64,000 bases of DNA from Enoplosus armatus. Its lineage: Eukaryota > Chordata > Actinopteri > Centrarchiformes > Enoplosidae. Under the pieces are notes generated by a model. It ran no database searches. It was not told the DNA's origin and worked only from the letters and a program-made list of their open reading frames with translations. The stretch is from positions 1,583,001 through 1,647,000 of the forward strand of contig NC_092181.1 of assembly GCF_043641665.1 (NCBI RefSeq). Reading direction: 5' to 3'. The position numbers and the translations under genes were made by a program. Shown one piece after another: positions 1 through 12,374 of the stretch. Numbering within the stretch: position 1 is the first letter of the stretch; each line of letters starts with the position of its first letter.

Positions 1-1140
1 TGGAACTCAACCATCATCAATTTTATTATTTACACCTGTGCTTTTCCTGTGACATGTCAAAATGTTTTATATTGCCTTTATATTTCTTTTATATTTTGTC
101 TTAATGCCTTCATGTTTGATGCAAAACACTTTGAATTGCCTTGTAGTTGTAAGGTGCTACACATGGATTTGTCTGGCCTGCTATGAACAATATATAAGTA
201 TATAAGTGGGGCAGTGCTGGTGAAAAACTACACAGCACATCTTCCCTAGACAGCCTGAATAAAAACTAAACATTACATGACATCAATGAGCCAAGAAGAC
301 TTCACCATCAGACAGCTTATTGTTTGTCTTCACCTATTAGTATGAATGTCCCAGTCTCAGCAGAATTTCACACAGACTCATCAATGTATTCCATGAAATT
401 TGGCACTTAGATCGGCCTTTGGTCAATGAACTACTGATAGTGCACCATGGGGATCTAGATGTGGAATTTCCATGACTTCACAGGAGAAAACAAGAGGAAA
501 GAGGAGATTTTCACCAGCCTCAATCTGCAGAGATGGAATTGCCAATCAAGAGAACTATTGACAAGACCGTGGCAAAGCACACGGTCACTTGCAATGGAAA
601 GAAACTCATTTTTCACAACAAAATTATTCAGCCAGCTAAAGAGCAACAGAATGTCGATGGAGGCGGATGGAAGTGAGATACCTCGCTATGAGACAGTTAA
701 AATGTTACCTTTACCAGAGAGCAGTGAAAGTCAAACACAGAGCCCGTGGCCCACTGCGGCTGCCCTGGTTATGGTTAAGGATCTGCCATTTGTCGCTGCA
801 TATTTAGGTGACACGTTTGATTTAGCACAGACTAACCAGCCTGAGGGCATGGACGGCAACACACTGCACTGGAAGGATGGATATATTAGTTTGTACACAT
901 GGGTGTATATCTGCACGGATGGACCAAAAGAAAAAGACGCATGCATGCAAGCACCTTTTTTGCAAGCACACAAATATGCACACACACACACAAACATACC
1001 TCCAGACTCACACAGATTGAATCTGACAAGGTGCCAGTGCCACCCTATGATACCACTGGAACAGTTCAAGGTCCAAACCTTGAGTCTGCAGATATATAAC
1101 ATGCTGCTATACTGCACTGTAAACTCTAGACTGTCTAATG

Positions 1141-1188
1141 CACACACGCACACACACACACACACGCACACACACACACACACACACA
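1141..1188. repeat. (CA)n microsatellite with CG interruptions
   Basis: About 48 bp of CA dinucleotide repeat with two or three CG interruptions, inside adcy9 intron 1. It creates spurious His/Thr or Val/Cys open frames on the two strands. Confidence 0.95.
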
Positions 1189-3718
1189 AACATGCCTGAA
1201 AACTCCACAACCTCATTTCCCCAAGCTACAACACTCAACAAGGGGAGCCTAAAAAGGCATTAACGCAGCAGATACAGGCAGGATATAAAGACCAGCTAGA
1301 CAAAAACCCTGGGCAGAAAACTGCAGTCTTCACCACCTGCAGCCAAATACTAGTGTGCATGTGTGCTAGAAACAGAAAGAGGCATTGCAGGACTAGATAG
1401 GAAAGGACAGAAGAGACACGAGAAGAGTAAGATTCAGGGTTCAAGCAACGTAATGAATTTTAAGACCACTTTTTAAAAGAGACAAATCTAGTGACCCAAT
1501 GGGGCATAGTCTAAACCAACACAGTTTTGCCAACTTAGCAAATGTGTCTGTAGATTTGGGACTTTAAAACTGCGGTAGTGACTTCATTTGAAAGAATTAG
1601 CCTAGCTTAAACTGCCACGGTCAGACCAGCAGTCAGCCACCTGTGTGTCCCAGTGTGGTTTTTATCTTACCATTTTACATTTTAGAGCAATTGCATCATA
1701 ATCTTGTAATCTTATGAAAGAACTTCACACTATGAAAGTGGATATAATATACTACTACGATGTACTTACTAGTTTTCTAAAAGTATTGAACTAGCCTAAA
1801 CTTCTTATCTTCCTTCAAAGTACTGTGAAGCGTGGAAATATTGCTTATTTTGCCTAGTATTTAAATTCCTGCATACCTGAATAGTTAATGAATTTGTCAA
1901 CAGAGGTATGACTCATCCCTGCATCTTCCATGAAATACATAAAGCAGATGTGTGAGAATTGGCAGTTAACATGGTCTTGACAAAGTACTGCATTGTGATG
2001 GGACACTGTCTGCAGCTGCACCACACCTCACAATCCACAACATGGATCACTTAGATTGGGGCTAGGAGATATAGCTGAACATTTTATGACCATAAAATTG
2101 GTTATGTGCTTTCATGGCGGATTGTATTTAATGCATTTAAGTGAAACTATCGATTACTCAACCGAACAATTTTCTTATTGTTCTTGATGTCTATCGCTGG
2201 TACACATCGCTGTTGTTTTATCGCCCAAGCCTAACTTAATTATGGTGCATTTCTCCTGCTGACAAACTACAGTATTTTACCATCTGGCTGCATTCATGGT
2301 CGAACAAAGCTTGGTTTGCTTGGCTGTTGTTGTTTAAAAGAGAGCGGGGTGAAGGGTATTTAGGAACTAACAGAAAGAGAATGGTTGAAAGCACGCTATC
2401 ATTCGGCCTGCTGGGGGATCTATAGCAAAGCCTTGACTTAAGACAGACAGACAGCACTAAAGCAGTGTTACACAACAGACCACATGTACAGGCCTGGATG
2501 ACAGGTGAGAGACTGAGGCAATGAATGTGATAACACAACGAGGATGAGGAAAAGCAGAGGGAAAGATGTGGAACATGAAAGGATAGGAGACAGAAAGAGG
2601 GGGAAGCAAATGGCAGTAAGACAGAAGAGCTAACAGAGGGAGGAGGGGATTTCAAGAAATGCACCAAATTATCCAGTTTATCACTCATGATGATACTTCA
2701 GCATAAAAGAAGCTGAAATGCAGAAAGATAGTGAAGGTGTCAGGCAAGAGAAAGAAACGCCACGATTTATAACACCTACATCTCTGTCTGTTTGTAAATG
2801 TGCTGGGGATTATTAACTACTGTTTATCCTCTTCTCAAACCAAATAACTGCCTGGGTATTAACTGTTGTTTGTGTGGAGTGGAAGAGAATGGAAAGCAAT
2901 AGAGAGGGGGGATAGTTTGATTTGCATTTGACAGTATAAGTCAATAAAATGTTGTAATTCTTCTTTTGTAATTTTGTAAAAGGAAACGATAGATAGGTTG
3001 GAAGTGACAGTGGCTGATAAGGATGAGTGGAGCTAACATCCTCAAAACTGGCAAATCCAACTCTGGAGTTTTGGAATGGGTTTTGTCTTTTCGAGGGAAA
3101 GATGTCTTATAAAACTCAAGGTATTCTGTTGTTGTGACATCTCAGGCAAACTGCAAATTTAAGATGAGCAAACTAACATCATGAACTCTTACAAAGACCC
3201 TAACTCGCTTCGACAAATTTCTCTCCATCTCTCCTACACAAAGCACTAGTTACGTCACTCGGTATGTGATTCTGACCATTTATTTCTCTCAACATGGAAG
3301 ATGTATGTAGATTTCTCTCAAAAGGAAATCATTATATCCATTTCTCTACAAAAACACAGTGTCAAAGCCTCGTTCTCACTGCTAAAGAGGCAAACTGTTA
3401 AGGTCATCTCCTTCTCTGAGCAGGGAACTGTGGGTCTCTGTTTCAACAGGGAACTAGATGCCATTCTCCCCTTTTCTCTCCCTCAACAAAAGCTGCATGT
3501 CAATATCTCACTCTGTCACTGTTCGCCAGTCTGGAAATAGAGAGAGAACGGTGATGGCACCATTTAGAGCCAAGTGTGAATACACTCTGACATAAGGCCT
3601 GACAATAGAACAGGCTGTCTCTGTTTGCAAGAGACCTAAGATTAGATGGCGCAAGAGGAATTCCCTGCTGGAGAGATTAGTTCCATTGATGCTGCTTTCC
3701 ACAGGGTATTGAGACAGA

Positions 3719-3720
<2 letters not shown>

Positions 3721-3772
<52 letters not shown>
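3721..3772. repeat. Compound (GT)n(GA)n microsatellite
   Basis: About 43 bp of uninterrupted GT followed by a short GA run, inside adcy9 intron 1. The uninterrupted array is likely length-polymorphic. Confidence 0.95.
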
Positions 3773-3773
<1 letters not shown>

Positions 3774-5219
3774 GACTCAATATGAGCAGTGGATGTTGGA
3801 CAAGTTGCAGACAGCCAAGTCAAATCTCTTTCCGTATCTTTTACCCTCTGTCCGGTGTCGGTCTAGTCTCTGCACCTTCCCACCACTATTCCCGTCCGTC
3901 AAGTGGTGGGCACAATATGACGCCTGTTTAATTCAATGTAATCCAGTACCTGCCTCAATCAGCCATCCTCTTATCAACTGCAATCTCCAGGTCCAATATT
4001 CTGGCCGACCACAACAACAAGCCACAGACACAGTCAGAGATATGAACCAAACCTTGCACTGATTTTTAGCTCTAACAGAGGAAAACAGCCCATGGAGGTT
4101 CGACACTTTGAACTGAACTAAACTGATTTTTGTATGGTTCAAAACTGTATTTAATCCAAGAGAAAGCCTAATCTGTGTAGCAAAACTGACCTTGTTTGAT
4201 TTCATCAAAATGATCAAACATATCAGCCTAATGTGAGAGCCACAGTCACATACCTAAGCTGTATATCCCAAATGGATCCTGTCATCCCTGTGCCGCAAGT
4301 ATCCATTAATAATGTTACTATGCAAGTTGTCAACGTTTGTCTGGAGCAAAGGATTTCAAATCCATTTGTTGTATTTGGAGATTAAAGGTTCTAATCTCAA
4401 TGGCACAAGCCTCAAATATGGAGCTCCAAAATAAATCTGTAGAGTGCTTCCCCAAAATAACACATTTATCATTTATACAAATAGCCACAAAACCACTGAT
4501 AGCATAAGACAAGCAAGGTCATTACAGAGAGGGTGATACATGTCCTCGAGCAACACAATGGCATTAAATATATGTACTCAATTCTCTATATTTCACAAAT
4601 TTTAAATGACTTTAATTGGTTTAGTGATTTCTGAATACAATTCTATAGGTTAGACAGTGGCATTTGGTATTAAATAACTGCTACTGAATTAATGATATCC
4701 AATTGATGAATGAATCAAAATATGTCTCTCTTCCTGGTGCTCTAATCTCTTAATCTTGTAGCCTGATCTCCTGCTTGTGTTGGTAGTCTGTTTCAACCGG
4801 ACTAACTGGTCAGATAACATATTTTAGTGCTGTCTAGGCATGCAGTGACCCCCCTCAACCCTGATGACCAAGTGCCCCAACCCTAAGGTGAACATGTTCA
4901 GACAATATAGGTGCTCAACCTTTAACGTATACGTGTATGACTATTTTCAAATGTAATGTCCTCCTCTTCTTGTTGTCATACATTTTTAGCTTTGCTGCAT
5001 TGTTCTGCATTTCATCACAAGCTTTTAACATATACTTCTAGGTATTTAATTGCAAACGTATCTTTTAAAGTAATGACCATTAATCAGTAGAACCTGTGTT
5101 TCCACAAGACCAGTGGTTCTCTCCCTGTGATTTCTATAACTAAACATTTCCCTTCTGCACACTGACTTTCAGTTTACGTAGAGAACTCATTAGGAGGTCA
5201 GAGGTGAACAGCCACTTAC

Positions 5220-7113
5220 CCTTCAGTTTCTCCACCACACTCTGCCCGGCTCTCTCCGCCACCCGCCCATCCTCCCTCTGGTAATGGTCATCCAAGAACT
5301 GGGCAGTAGCTTCCGACAGGTGGACCTTGCCCGCCACACCGAGCTGCTCCATCAAGTTAGCCAGATTGACATCATTTGACCACACATCAAACTTGAAGCG
5401 TTTCATTCCCAGGATCCCACACAGCACGGTGCCCGTATGGACGCCAACACGCATGCTGACGGTCTCACACGTCTCCTGGCAGAACTGCTCGATGGCCTGG
5501 ATCATGCCCAAGCCCATCTCTACACAGCAGTAGGCGTGGTCCGGTCTAGGCTCGGGGCAGCCAGCTACACAGTAGTAGCAATCTCCCAGGGTGCTGATCT
5601 TCTCACAACAGGTTAGTTCACAGAGCCGGTCGAAACGTCCAAACAGATCATTGAGAAGGCCCACCAAGGCTGGCGCAGACTTATTGGCAGACATTCTGGT
5701 GAAACCCACGATGTCCGCAAAGAGGATGCTGACAGGCTCCATGCGTTTCATATTGAAAGGCCGGAAGATGATCTGCCCACGGGGGATGGAGGTCTTCTTG
5801 CGTTTGTGATAGTTGTGAGGGTGACTCTTGGGGTTTGTGGCACTTTGGGCTTGTGAAGCTCCACCACTTCCTCCTCCACCCACTGAGACAGCTGAGGCAG
5901 AGCAGGCACCAGAGGAATAACGCTTGCCAGAGTTCTCACCACCACCCTCATCATCACCTTGCTTCATCAGCTCATCTGCAACTCGCCGTGGCATGACCGA
6001 GTGGATCATACGCTCCTTCAAGGCCTTCTCCACCTCTAAGTCTTTGCCATGCATGATAGCCTGGCCCACTTTGAGGAAGGTGCTGCGGGACCGCACCTCA
6101 GACATGATGAACAGGTGGATGCCAATGACATGGGCACACAAGTGGAGCAGAGCTTTGGCCGGGCCCAGCCAGCGGAGGGTGTCTCCTTCCCAATCAGAAC
6201 TTGAACCCACTAACCCTGTCCCCCATCCAGTAGTGTCATAACTCCTTTGAAGCAATGGCAGCCATTCTAATGCCTCAAATAATATAGAATACAGGAGCCC
6301 CAGCATCACCGAGGCATACAGACGAACATGGAGGACGCTGTATAACAACAACAAAACCTCCATGCAAAGAGAAAAGGTGCCCACAGGGGAGATGCAAGGG
6401 GTTGGAGGTGATGCTACTTTGTCTGGTGAGGGATATGAGGCATTCCCACCGCCAGCCCACTCCAGCTCAGAGTAGCCAGCAGTCTGTATCTGAGGAGCTA
6501 AGGTGATGGCGAAGGTGACCGCGATCAGGAGCAAGGAGGTTTGGTTGTACAGCCATGTGTAGGGCTGGGTAAAGGTGAACAAAAAAAGGAGCACCAGAAG
6601 GACTAAAAAGGAGGCAGTGGGGGCTAGGAAGGTCATGGAGTCGCAGCGGTCACTATTAACCCCAAAGTATACTCCCCAGAGTACAGCTGCCACTGCAAGG
6701 TAGAACAGAACATAACGGAAGCGCCGCTGTGTCTGAGGAAAGCACCTCTCTTGGCATGCCTCTTCTAGGATGGGGGAGTCAAACTTGGGGTCCCAGCATT
6801 GGGCAGCAGAGCGTTCAAACAGCGGCGGCGCCTTCCTATGCACCCTCGAAGAAGAGGTCGCAGCCGGTCTGGAGTCTGCTGAGCTGCAGCTGGAGGAGAT
6901 ACTGTATTTGTGGAGGTTGGGGTTCATTTTACTCACAGCCCCGTAGCCTCCAGCTCCTCCTGCTCCACTGTTGGCAGCCCTCAGTGGCTCATGTTGATGC
7001 ACGTGTGGCGCGCTGTTGGTAATCCGCACGGTCACGGCGCCATCCCCGCTGGAGTCGCAGCTCACTTCCGTGCCATGCATGAGAAGCTGCCGGTGATGTT
7101 GCAGAGTGGCCAT
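5220..7113 (-). CDS. adcy9: Adenylate cyclase type 9, first coding exon (partial gene)
   Basis: Membrane adenylyl cyclase that makes cAMP from ATP at the plasma membrane. The exon encodes 631 full codons from the ATG at 7113-7111 and ends in phase 1 at a GTAAGT donor (5219-5214). Visible in order: a cytosolic N-terminus with the ADCY9-typical TEVSCDSSGD (15-24) and KYSISSSCSS (69-78); the segment RCFPQTQRRFRY (123-134); six hydrophobic spans between about 136 and 338; then the C1a catalytic domain with the metal-binding aspartates in FADIVGF (D467) and LGDCYYC (D511). The linker before C1a (about 385-450) has a Gly/Ser-rich, basic stretch longer than I recall in the human protein. Full-length ADCY9 is about 1350 residues, so roughly half the protein lies off the left edge. 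The in-frame TTG-initiated extension upstream is not supported. Its neighbour srl, on the same strand, matches human 16p13.3 order. Confidence 0.95.
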
Positions 7114-9600
7114 ATTGACTGGTGTGACGAGGAAACGAAGGGGGGGTGCTGGAGAGGTTTTAAATATTAATAATATCTTCTGGTGGCGCTCAGGCAATTA
7201 GACGCGGTGCGTGGGCGCCGTGTGTGCACATGTGGCGCGGAGAGGAGGCGGAGGCGGTGAGAGAGTGACAGACAGAGAGGGAGAGAGAGCAAAGGTGTTT
7301 GTTGAAATAATCACACTGCATGAATGGTGAGCACGGCACAGACGTCTTTGCTACGCACACAGCAGTCTGCACTCTCACTCACACAAGACGCGCCGTTCCA
7401 GTTTCTTGAGCAGTTCATTATCCGACCCCGGGTTTGCGTCAGTACTCACATTACATGTATCCTTCTCCAAAGGGGATCTGGGTTTGAGCCCGGCTGTCTC
7501 TCCAGCTGCGGTAAAATCAGTCTTTCTGCCTCCTGAATTGAACATCCTTCTCGGAAAGGATAGTGATGCAACGGGGTTTTTTTATGCCTTCATCAAGTCA
7601 ATCCTGACGTTACATGACTGGAAATGACCTCCTCTGGGTGTGCGCAATATCTCGATACTGCTGACATTAGAAAGTCAGACAGCGTCAGGAAGAAACGGAC
7701 AGATTTGTCGTTGTTTGCGTGGAAAAACAGCGTTCAGGTCCAGGGCTTCATTGTATGAGCAGACACAGATGCAGGCTGTCAACAGCTGGCGTTGTGCACA
7801 GCAAGTGGCTACAAAAGTTCCACTGTCCCTCTTATCTCCACTACACGCGTGACAAATGGCCCATCTACACTTCCTGTCCCCTGTTAAAAACACCCAAAGA
7901 ATCTCGTTATGAACAGCTAAGTAGTGCTAAAATAAAAATGTGTTAACAATCCTGCCATCATAAAGCATTCAAACGAGTTCCACAAAACTGATAATCTATC
8001 AGTCCTCACTTAAAATACAACATTCCCGTTTACTTTACATGCTGTGAACGTTTCACTTGCTGTGGGCTGTAACTGTTAATCCCGTTAATTAAAAAAGTGG
8101 CTGATCTGTAATTAAGGCGGCTTTACCTTCCACTACATCCCCTCTCATGCATGGCTCAGTGTGCTAAGGATTTGCATTTCTTATCCCCATACATTGTCCT
8201 CCCATCTTTATTCCAGCGGGCCCTTGAAAATATTCCAGACTGAGTTATTTTGGAGCCCTGTCCAGTCCAAGATCCAGATCATAAGAGGCCTGACAGGCAG
8301 GCCTATTCCCACGGATCCAGCCCCGTCCTTTCCTGAACTCCCTCTCCGGATCTCTACCGTTTATTCCCCCTCTGCCTTCCAAAGAGGGGGTCGGGGAGGG
8401 GTATGCGCTATTCAAAGACGCGTAATCCGAAAAGAGAAGCGCAGAAAATACCATCCGCTGGCTCAAATTAGTGTAGGTTTGCCTCAGCTGGGAGTGTCTG
8501 CAACTTGTTGCGCGCAGTTGGCAAAATATACAGCTATGAGGAACAGCCTCGGTCGGAACAGGCTGCTCTATAAATAGTGATGATCAAAACTCCTGCAATA
8601 ACAACACCAACGGCGTGTAGCACAACACATGAATGCTTTTCTCCAACTTATTCTGCGGATCAGCAGCAGCGCTTAATACAAAAATAAACGTACTTAAAAA
8701 TCACGTCGTAAAAGGCGTGCAGCACGTCAGCGATAGGCCCCCTCTCGTTTCCAAAAGCTCCCAAACTTTTTTTTTTCCCAGGCCGTATTTCCTGCGTTTG
8801 GAGAGGAGACCCAGTTAGGAGTCTCTGGTTATTTGGAGCTGAGGCTGGATTTCCTCCCCTCGCATTCCCCCCAGAGCTAAGAAGTAGACAATCCCCAGAG
8901 CAACAAAGGAAACCTCTCGGAAAGCTCCTCGGTGGGATTATCAAAAACCGCCCCACAACCGGGACTATCTCCTTATCTCGACCAGGTCCTTCGGTCTGGA
9001 TAGCTCTAGTTTTCGCTGGCATGCATGTGTCCAACAAACACAACACTGTGCGCTCTGGCTGTGGTGCGTCCTCTTCCGTCCGCCGCTCGTTGCCTCCCTC
9101 CCCCCCCCCTGATATAGCTCTCTGCTGGAGTTGGGGGCTAAATAAGAACAGACCTACAGCGGGAGCTTTGCGGCTGGTTTTCCGTCTTATCCGGGCGAAC
9201 GTGATATCTCCACTCCTGTAGCCGCCACCATCTTCGCTGTGGCTGGGTCGGAAATCCTCCCCCAGCTGTTGTGGCGGTACGGGTTGGTGGGACCAGCCTG
9301 TCAAGCAAGCCACAGTTAAAAAAAACAAAAAAACACGGTTTCCGGTCTTGCCTTCCAATGAGATAAATGAGATAGTTAAATATTTTCATGCGTGGAAAGA
9401 CATTCTTGCACAGTGTGAATAGAGGAGAGCTTTAAAAAGGTAAAAGAAGCACCATTCATGAGGATCTGTCAGTTAAACCCCCCACAGGTGAAGCCAAACA
9501 GGGGATCAATAAACAAATACATTCGAAATAATAAAATATCTACATCAGCGGCGACAATGAGGGCAGGTGTGTCCGCCCAGGTAAGTATTTAATATAGCTC
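7114..9600 (-). promoter_or_regulatory. adcy9 upstream region, CpG-containing, probable 5'UTR/promoter
   Basis: The segment upstream of the adcy9 ATG is richer in CpG than its surroundings, around 7200-7260 and again around 8300-9660. A minus-strand frame at 8660-9358 is open but has no recognisable domain. In mammals the ADCY9 start codon lies behind a non-coding first exon, so a promoter near 9 kb is plausible, but I cannot place a start site. A CACCAG at about 7119-7124 is a possible acceptor just upstream of the ATG. Confidence 0.35.
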
Positions 9601-11398
9601 TGAAAAGGCTAACGTCAGCTAAAGGTCCAAGTGACGTCACATAACGCTAAGTCACGTTACCAGGACGATAACGTTACATAGCAACAACTCTTTTGCAAAC
9701 TAACGGTAGCCTTACCCCCCCAAAAAAGTGAACTGTGTATTTAACAAACTGGTACCGAAGTGAAACACACTTTAATTTGAAGGCACACTCCGGCCTCCGG
9801 TGTCTCCCGGTTGTGTCTGCCCGCCTTGACAGACTGCAGCTCGGCTACGTTCAAGTCACATGTCAGCAACCGTCGTGACAGTGTCTTCTGTTAAAACCGT
9901 CACCACTGATGCTTTCTGTCTGAATTTCGCTGCTACTGTAAATGATCATCACACCCAAGAAGCACTAGTGAGTCAACCGATTATTAATAATTACTCTGAC
10001 AACCACAGGCCAGATGTGGAGCTGTGCTGCCATGACAGTCACAGAAGCTCTGATAAACATGGTTTGTTTTTGAATTTGTTTAAAATATAATTCCGTGAAG
10101 CTGTGTCTAGTATACACTTGTGTACTCACTAGTAGAGGCAATACTCTTTCAAGTAACCTGCTGTCTAAAACTTGAAATAAACTCTATTTTTAAGGTAATA
10201 GTTCATACATGTCAGTCTTTCCTATTTGCTGTAATGCAGCATCACAATACACTGGAAGGGGCATGTTTATTAGCTAAACTTTGGTGTATTAACATTAACG
10301 AACCTGTACCAGACCTTTCAGCAGTACGGACCGGCTAGTTTGATATAACTGCCTCCAATAAATATAGGTTTGGCCTAAAGCAGTGAAGCAGGGCAATATG
10401 ACATCACATGACCTGAATTACTCAAAAAAGTTCATTGTTAATGTATGCCATTTTCAAAATATATGAAAAGTAATCCTTTACTCCACTTGCTGTTTCACCT
10501 GTTGTGATTACACCTCCCAAAATTGGCAAATGATACTACAACGTAGCTCAGTTTGTCTGTCTGTGCCTAACTGAGGGAAGCAAATGTTGTTACCTACATC
10601 TGTCTTGCATTGAAGCATCAACAAAATATCAAGTATGCAGCTGAGGTGTGTTTTGTTTGGGTCTTAATTTGTTTTTCTGAGGTGATCTGGATGAGAGTGT
10701 TGAAGCTGTGCATGCGATCCATATCCATACCCTTGAGATGTAGACCAGTCTGATATGTAGGAAAAATATGGACTCTAATACAGTACTTTTTATTTGCATG
10801 TCTAATATTTCTGGAAGTGAGACTATTTTTAATTGTATTAGTTACCAGTGAAAGTGCTCTAAGTGTATTTGCCATGGGGTCAGGTTTGGTGGAAAATCTG
10901 TTGTAATTCTTTATCTCATACCAAAAGACAGATGGAAAAAACACTTGCAACCAGGGAACAAATGTCATATGAAAGGAACTTGTCAGTTTGGAAAAAGTTT
11001 AATCTCCAAGGCAAAGTATAGTGGAGAAGGAAATACCATGACAAAGAAAGGGGGAGGGTTTACTCTGCTGTGACCTGTTACACAACAAGAATTATCCAGC
11101 GCAAATCGTGCAGAGGAAACACGAAAGTATTGTTATTTACTTCTAAGGTATGTTGACTATCAAATATCTAAGGTGATATATGCCTAATGGACCAGTATAG
11201 CACCGGCGTTTCTATGGCCCACATCGTATTTTTAGCTGGAGACAGTGAAATGATTGTGATTGTGAACGACGGGTGAATAGCAAGAAGATAAAGAAGGTAA
11301 CACAGAGTCATAGTGCTGAATCAGTATGTGTGTGTGTGTGTGTCGTCCTCCTTTAAAGAGGCAATAATGTTTAAACTTTGAATGCAATAAACCAAGAG

Positions 11399-11422
11399 AG
11401 TGTGTGTGTGTGTGTGTGTGTG
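11399..11422. repeat. (GT)n microsatellite
   Basis: About 24 bp of GT dinucleotides in the adcy9-srl intergenic region, with a second imperfect GT run about 70 bp upstream. Confidence 0.9.
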
Positions 11423-12356
11423 CACATGGTATGTGGGTGGCGTGTGCATGTGTACGTGCTTATGTTCGAGAGCTTACAAGAGAGGCCTGTTTGTGTAGTT
11501 GATAAAGCTGCACTGATAACTGTGTTAACATTGTGCCTAAAACTGTCAGCTCAGCAAACACAGATTATACACAGAATATGAGCGTGCAGCATTTATTACA
11601 TATGCACAGGTGCGTTCATGCCGTGCGGCGCCTGAGTGTTTGTGTCATCCTGGTGTGGTTGATGTGATATTTTACTGACCGCCGTGGTCGTACTTTTGAA
11701 AGCCCCTGTGCAATATTAGCATTTTTTTAGCTCTACGAATGGCAATATTTTTTTTTAAATGTATGTTTTTCAGAATATATTCATAATGTACATATGGATG
11801 TTTTTTTAAAGCAAAGTTTGAATTACTGTTCATTTTATTACTGATTTCAATATCTTATTGATCCCTTTCAAAGCAGTGAGAGGCTTGGCTACTACTTGCT
11901 CTATACATGCTTGTTAATCAGACTGAATTGCCATTTTTGTTTCACTGTATTGATCTCATTGAAATCTTAGAGGTCTGGAATCAGACTACCTGTATACCAC
12001 TGAACCTTCATCCCCATGTGATCACACGTGGTTTTACATCAGCGGAAATATTTTAACTGTGTAAATCGGAAGGCTGGAATGAATTGAGCGCAGTTAAAGC
12101 AAAACATATATACAGATACATTTGTTTTAATATACATTGTAAAACCTAACAGTATGACATTGTAATCATATCAATACACAATCCAGTACATTTACTTCAT
12201 TTGATACTTTAAAGTAGTGGGTCCTTGTCTCTGTTGAGTTGACACATTGGTGGGTATCTGATTTCTATGGGATCAGTCCAAAGAGTGTTTATGTTGTTCA
12301 TGTGCAATGCCAAACTAACTTGAGACGGACCACCGCTGTCAAATACTGTTGGGTTT

Positions 12357-12374
12357 CACACACACACACACACA
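12357..12374. repeat. (CA)n microsatellite
   Basis: Short run of about 18 bp of CA in the adcy9-srl intergenic region. Confidence 0.85.

Larger units (their letters stand above)
1..5219. other. adcy9 intron 1 (non-coding as far as can be seen)
   Basis: This stretch lies downstream of the adcy9 exon on the minus strand, so it is the start of intron 1. I searched it for the residues that follow KLKG in vertebrate ADCY9 (an LKTYLI-type segment) and did not see them, so the next exon is probably beyond the left edge. It holds two microsatellites (1141-1188 and 3721-3772). The open frames here, such as the plus-strand frame 459-1199, show no recognisable protein family and partly consist of translated CA repeat. 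Confidence 0.6.

Noticed and set aside
459..1199. Plus-strand open frame of 246 codons in adcy9 intron 1
   Set aside because: No recognisable family, runs into translated CA repeat, and an overlapping minus-strand frame of similar length also exists. Probably chance.
2236..2688. Minus-strand open frame of 150 codons
   Set aside because: Low-complexity Ser/Leu/Cys composition from a purine-rich plus strand, no family signature and no splice context.
8660..9358. Minus-strand open frame of 232 codons upstream of adcy9
   Set aside because: Lies in a GC-rich presumed 5'UTR/promoter zone where stops are rare; no domain recognised and composition is not protein-like.
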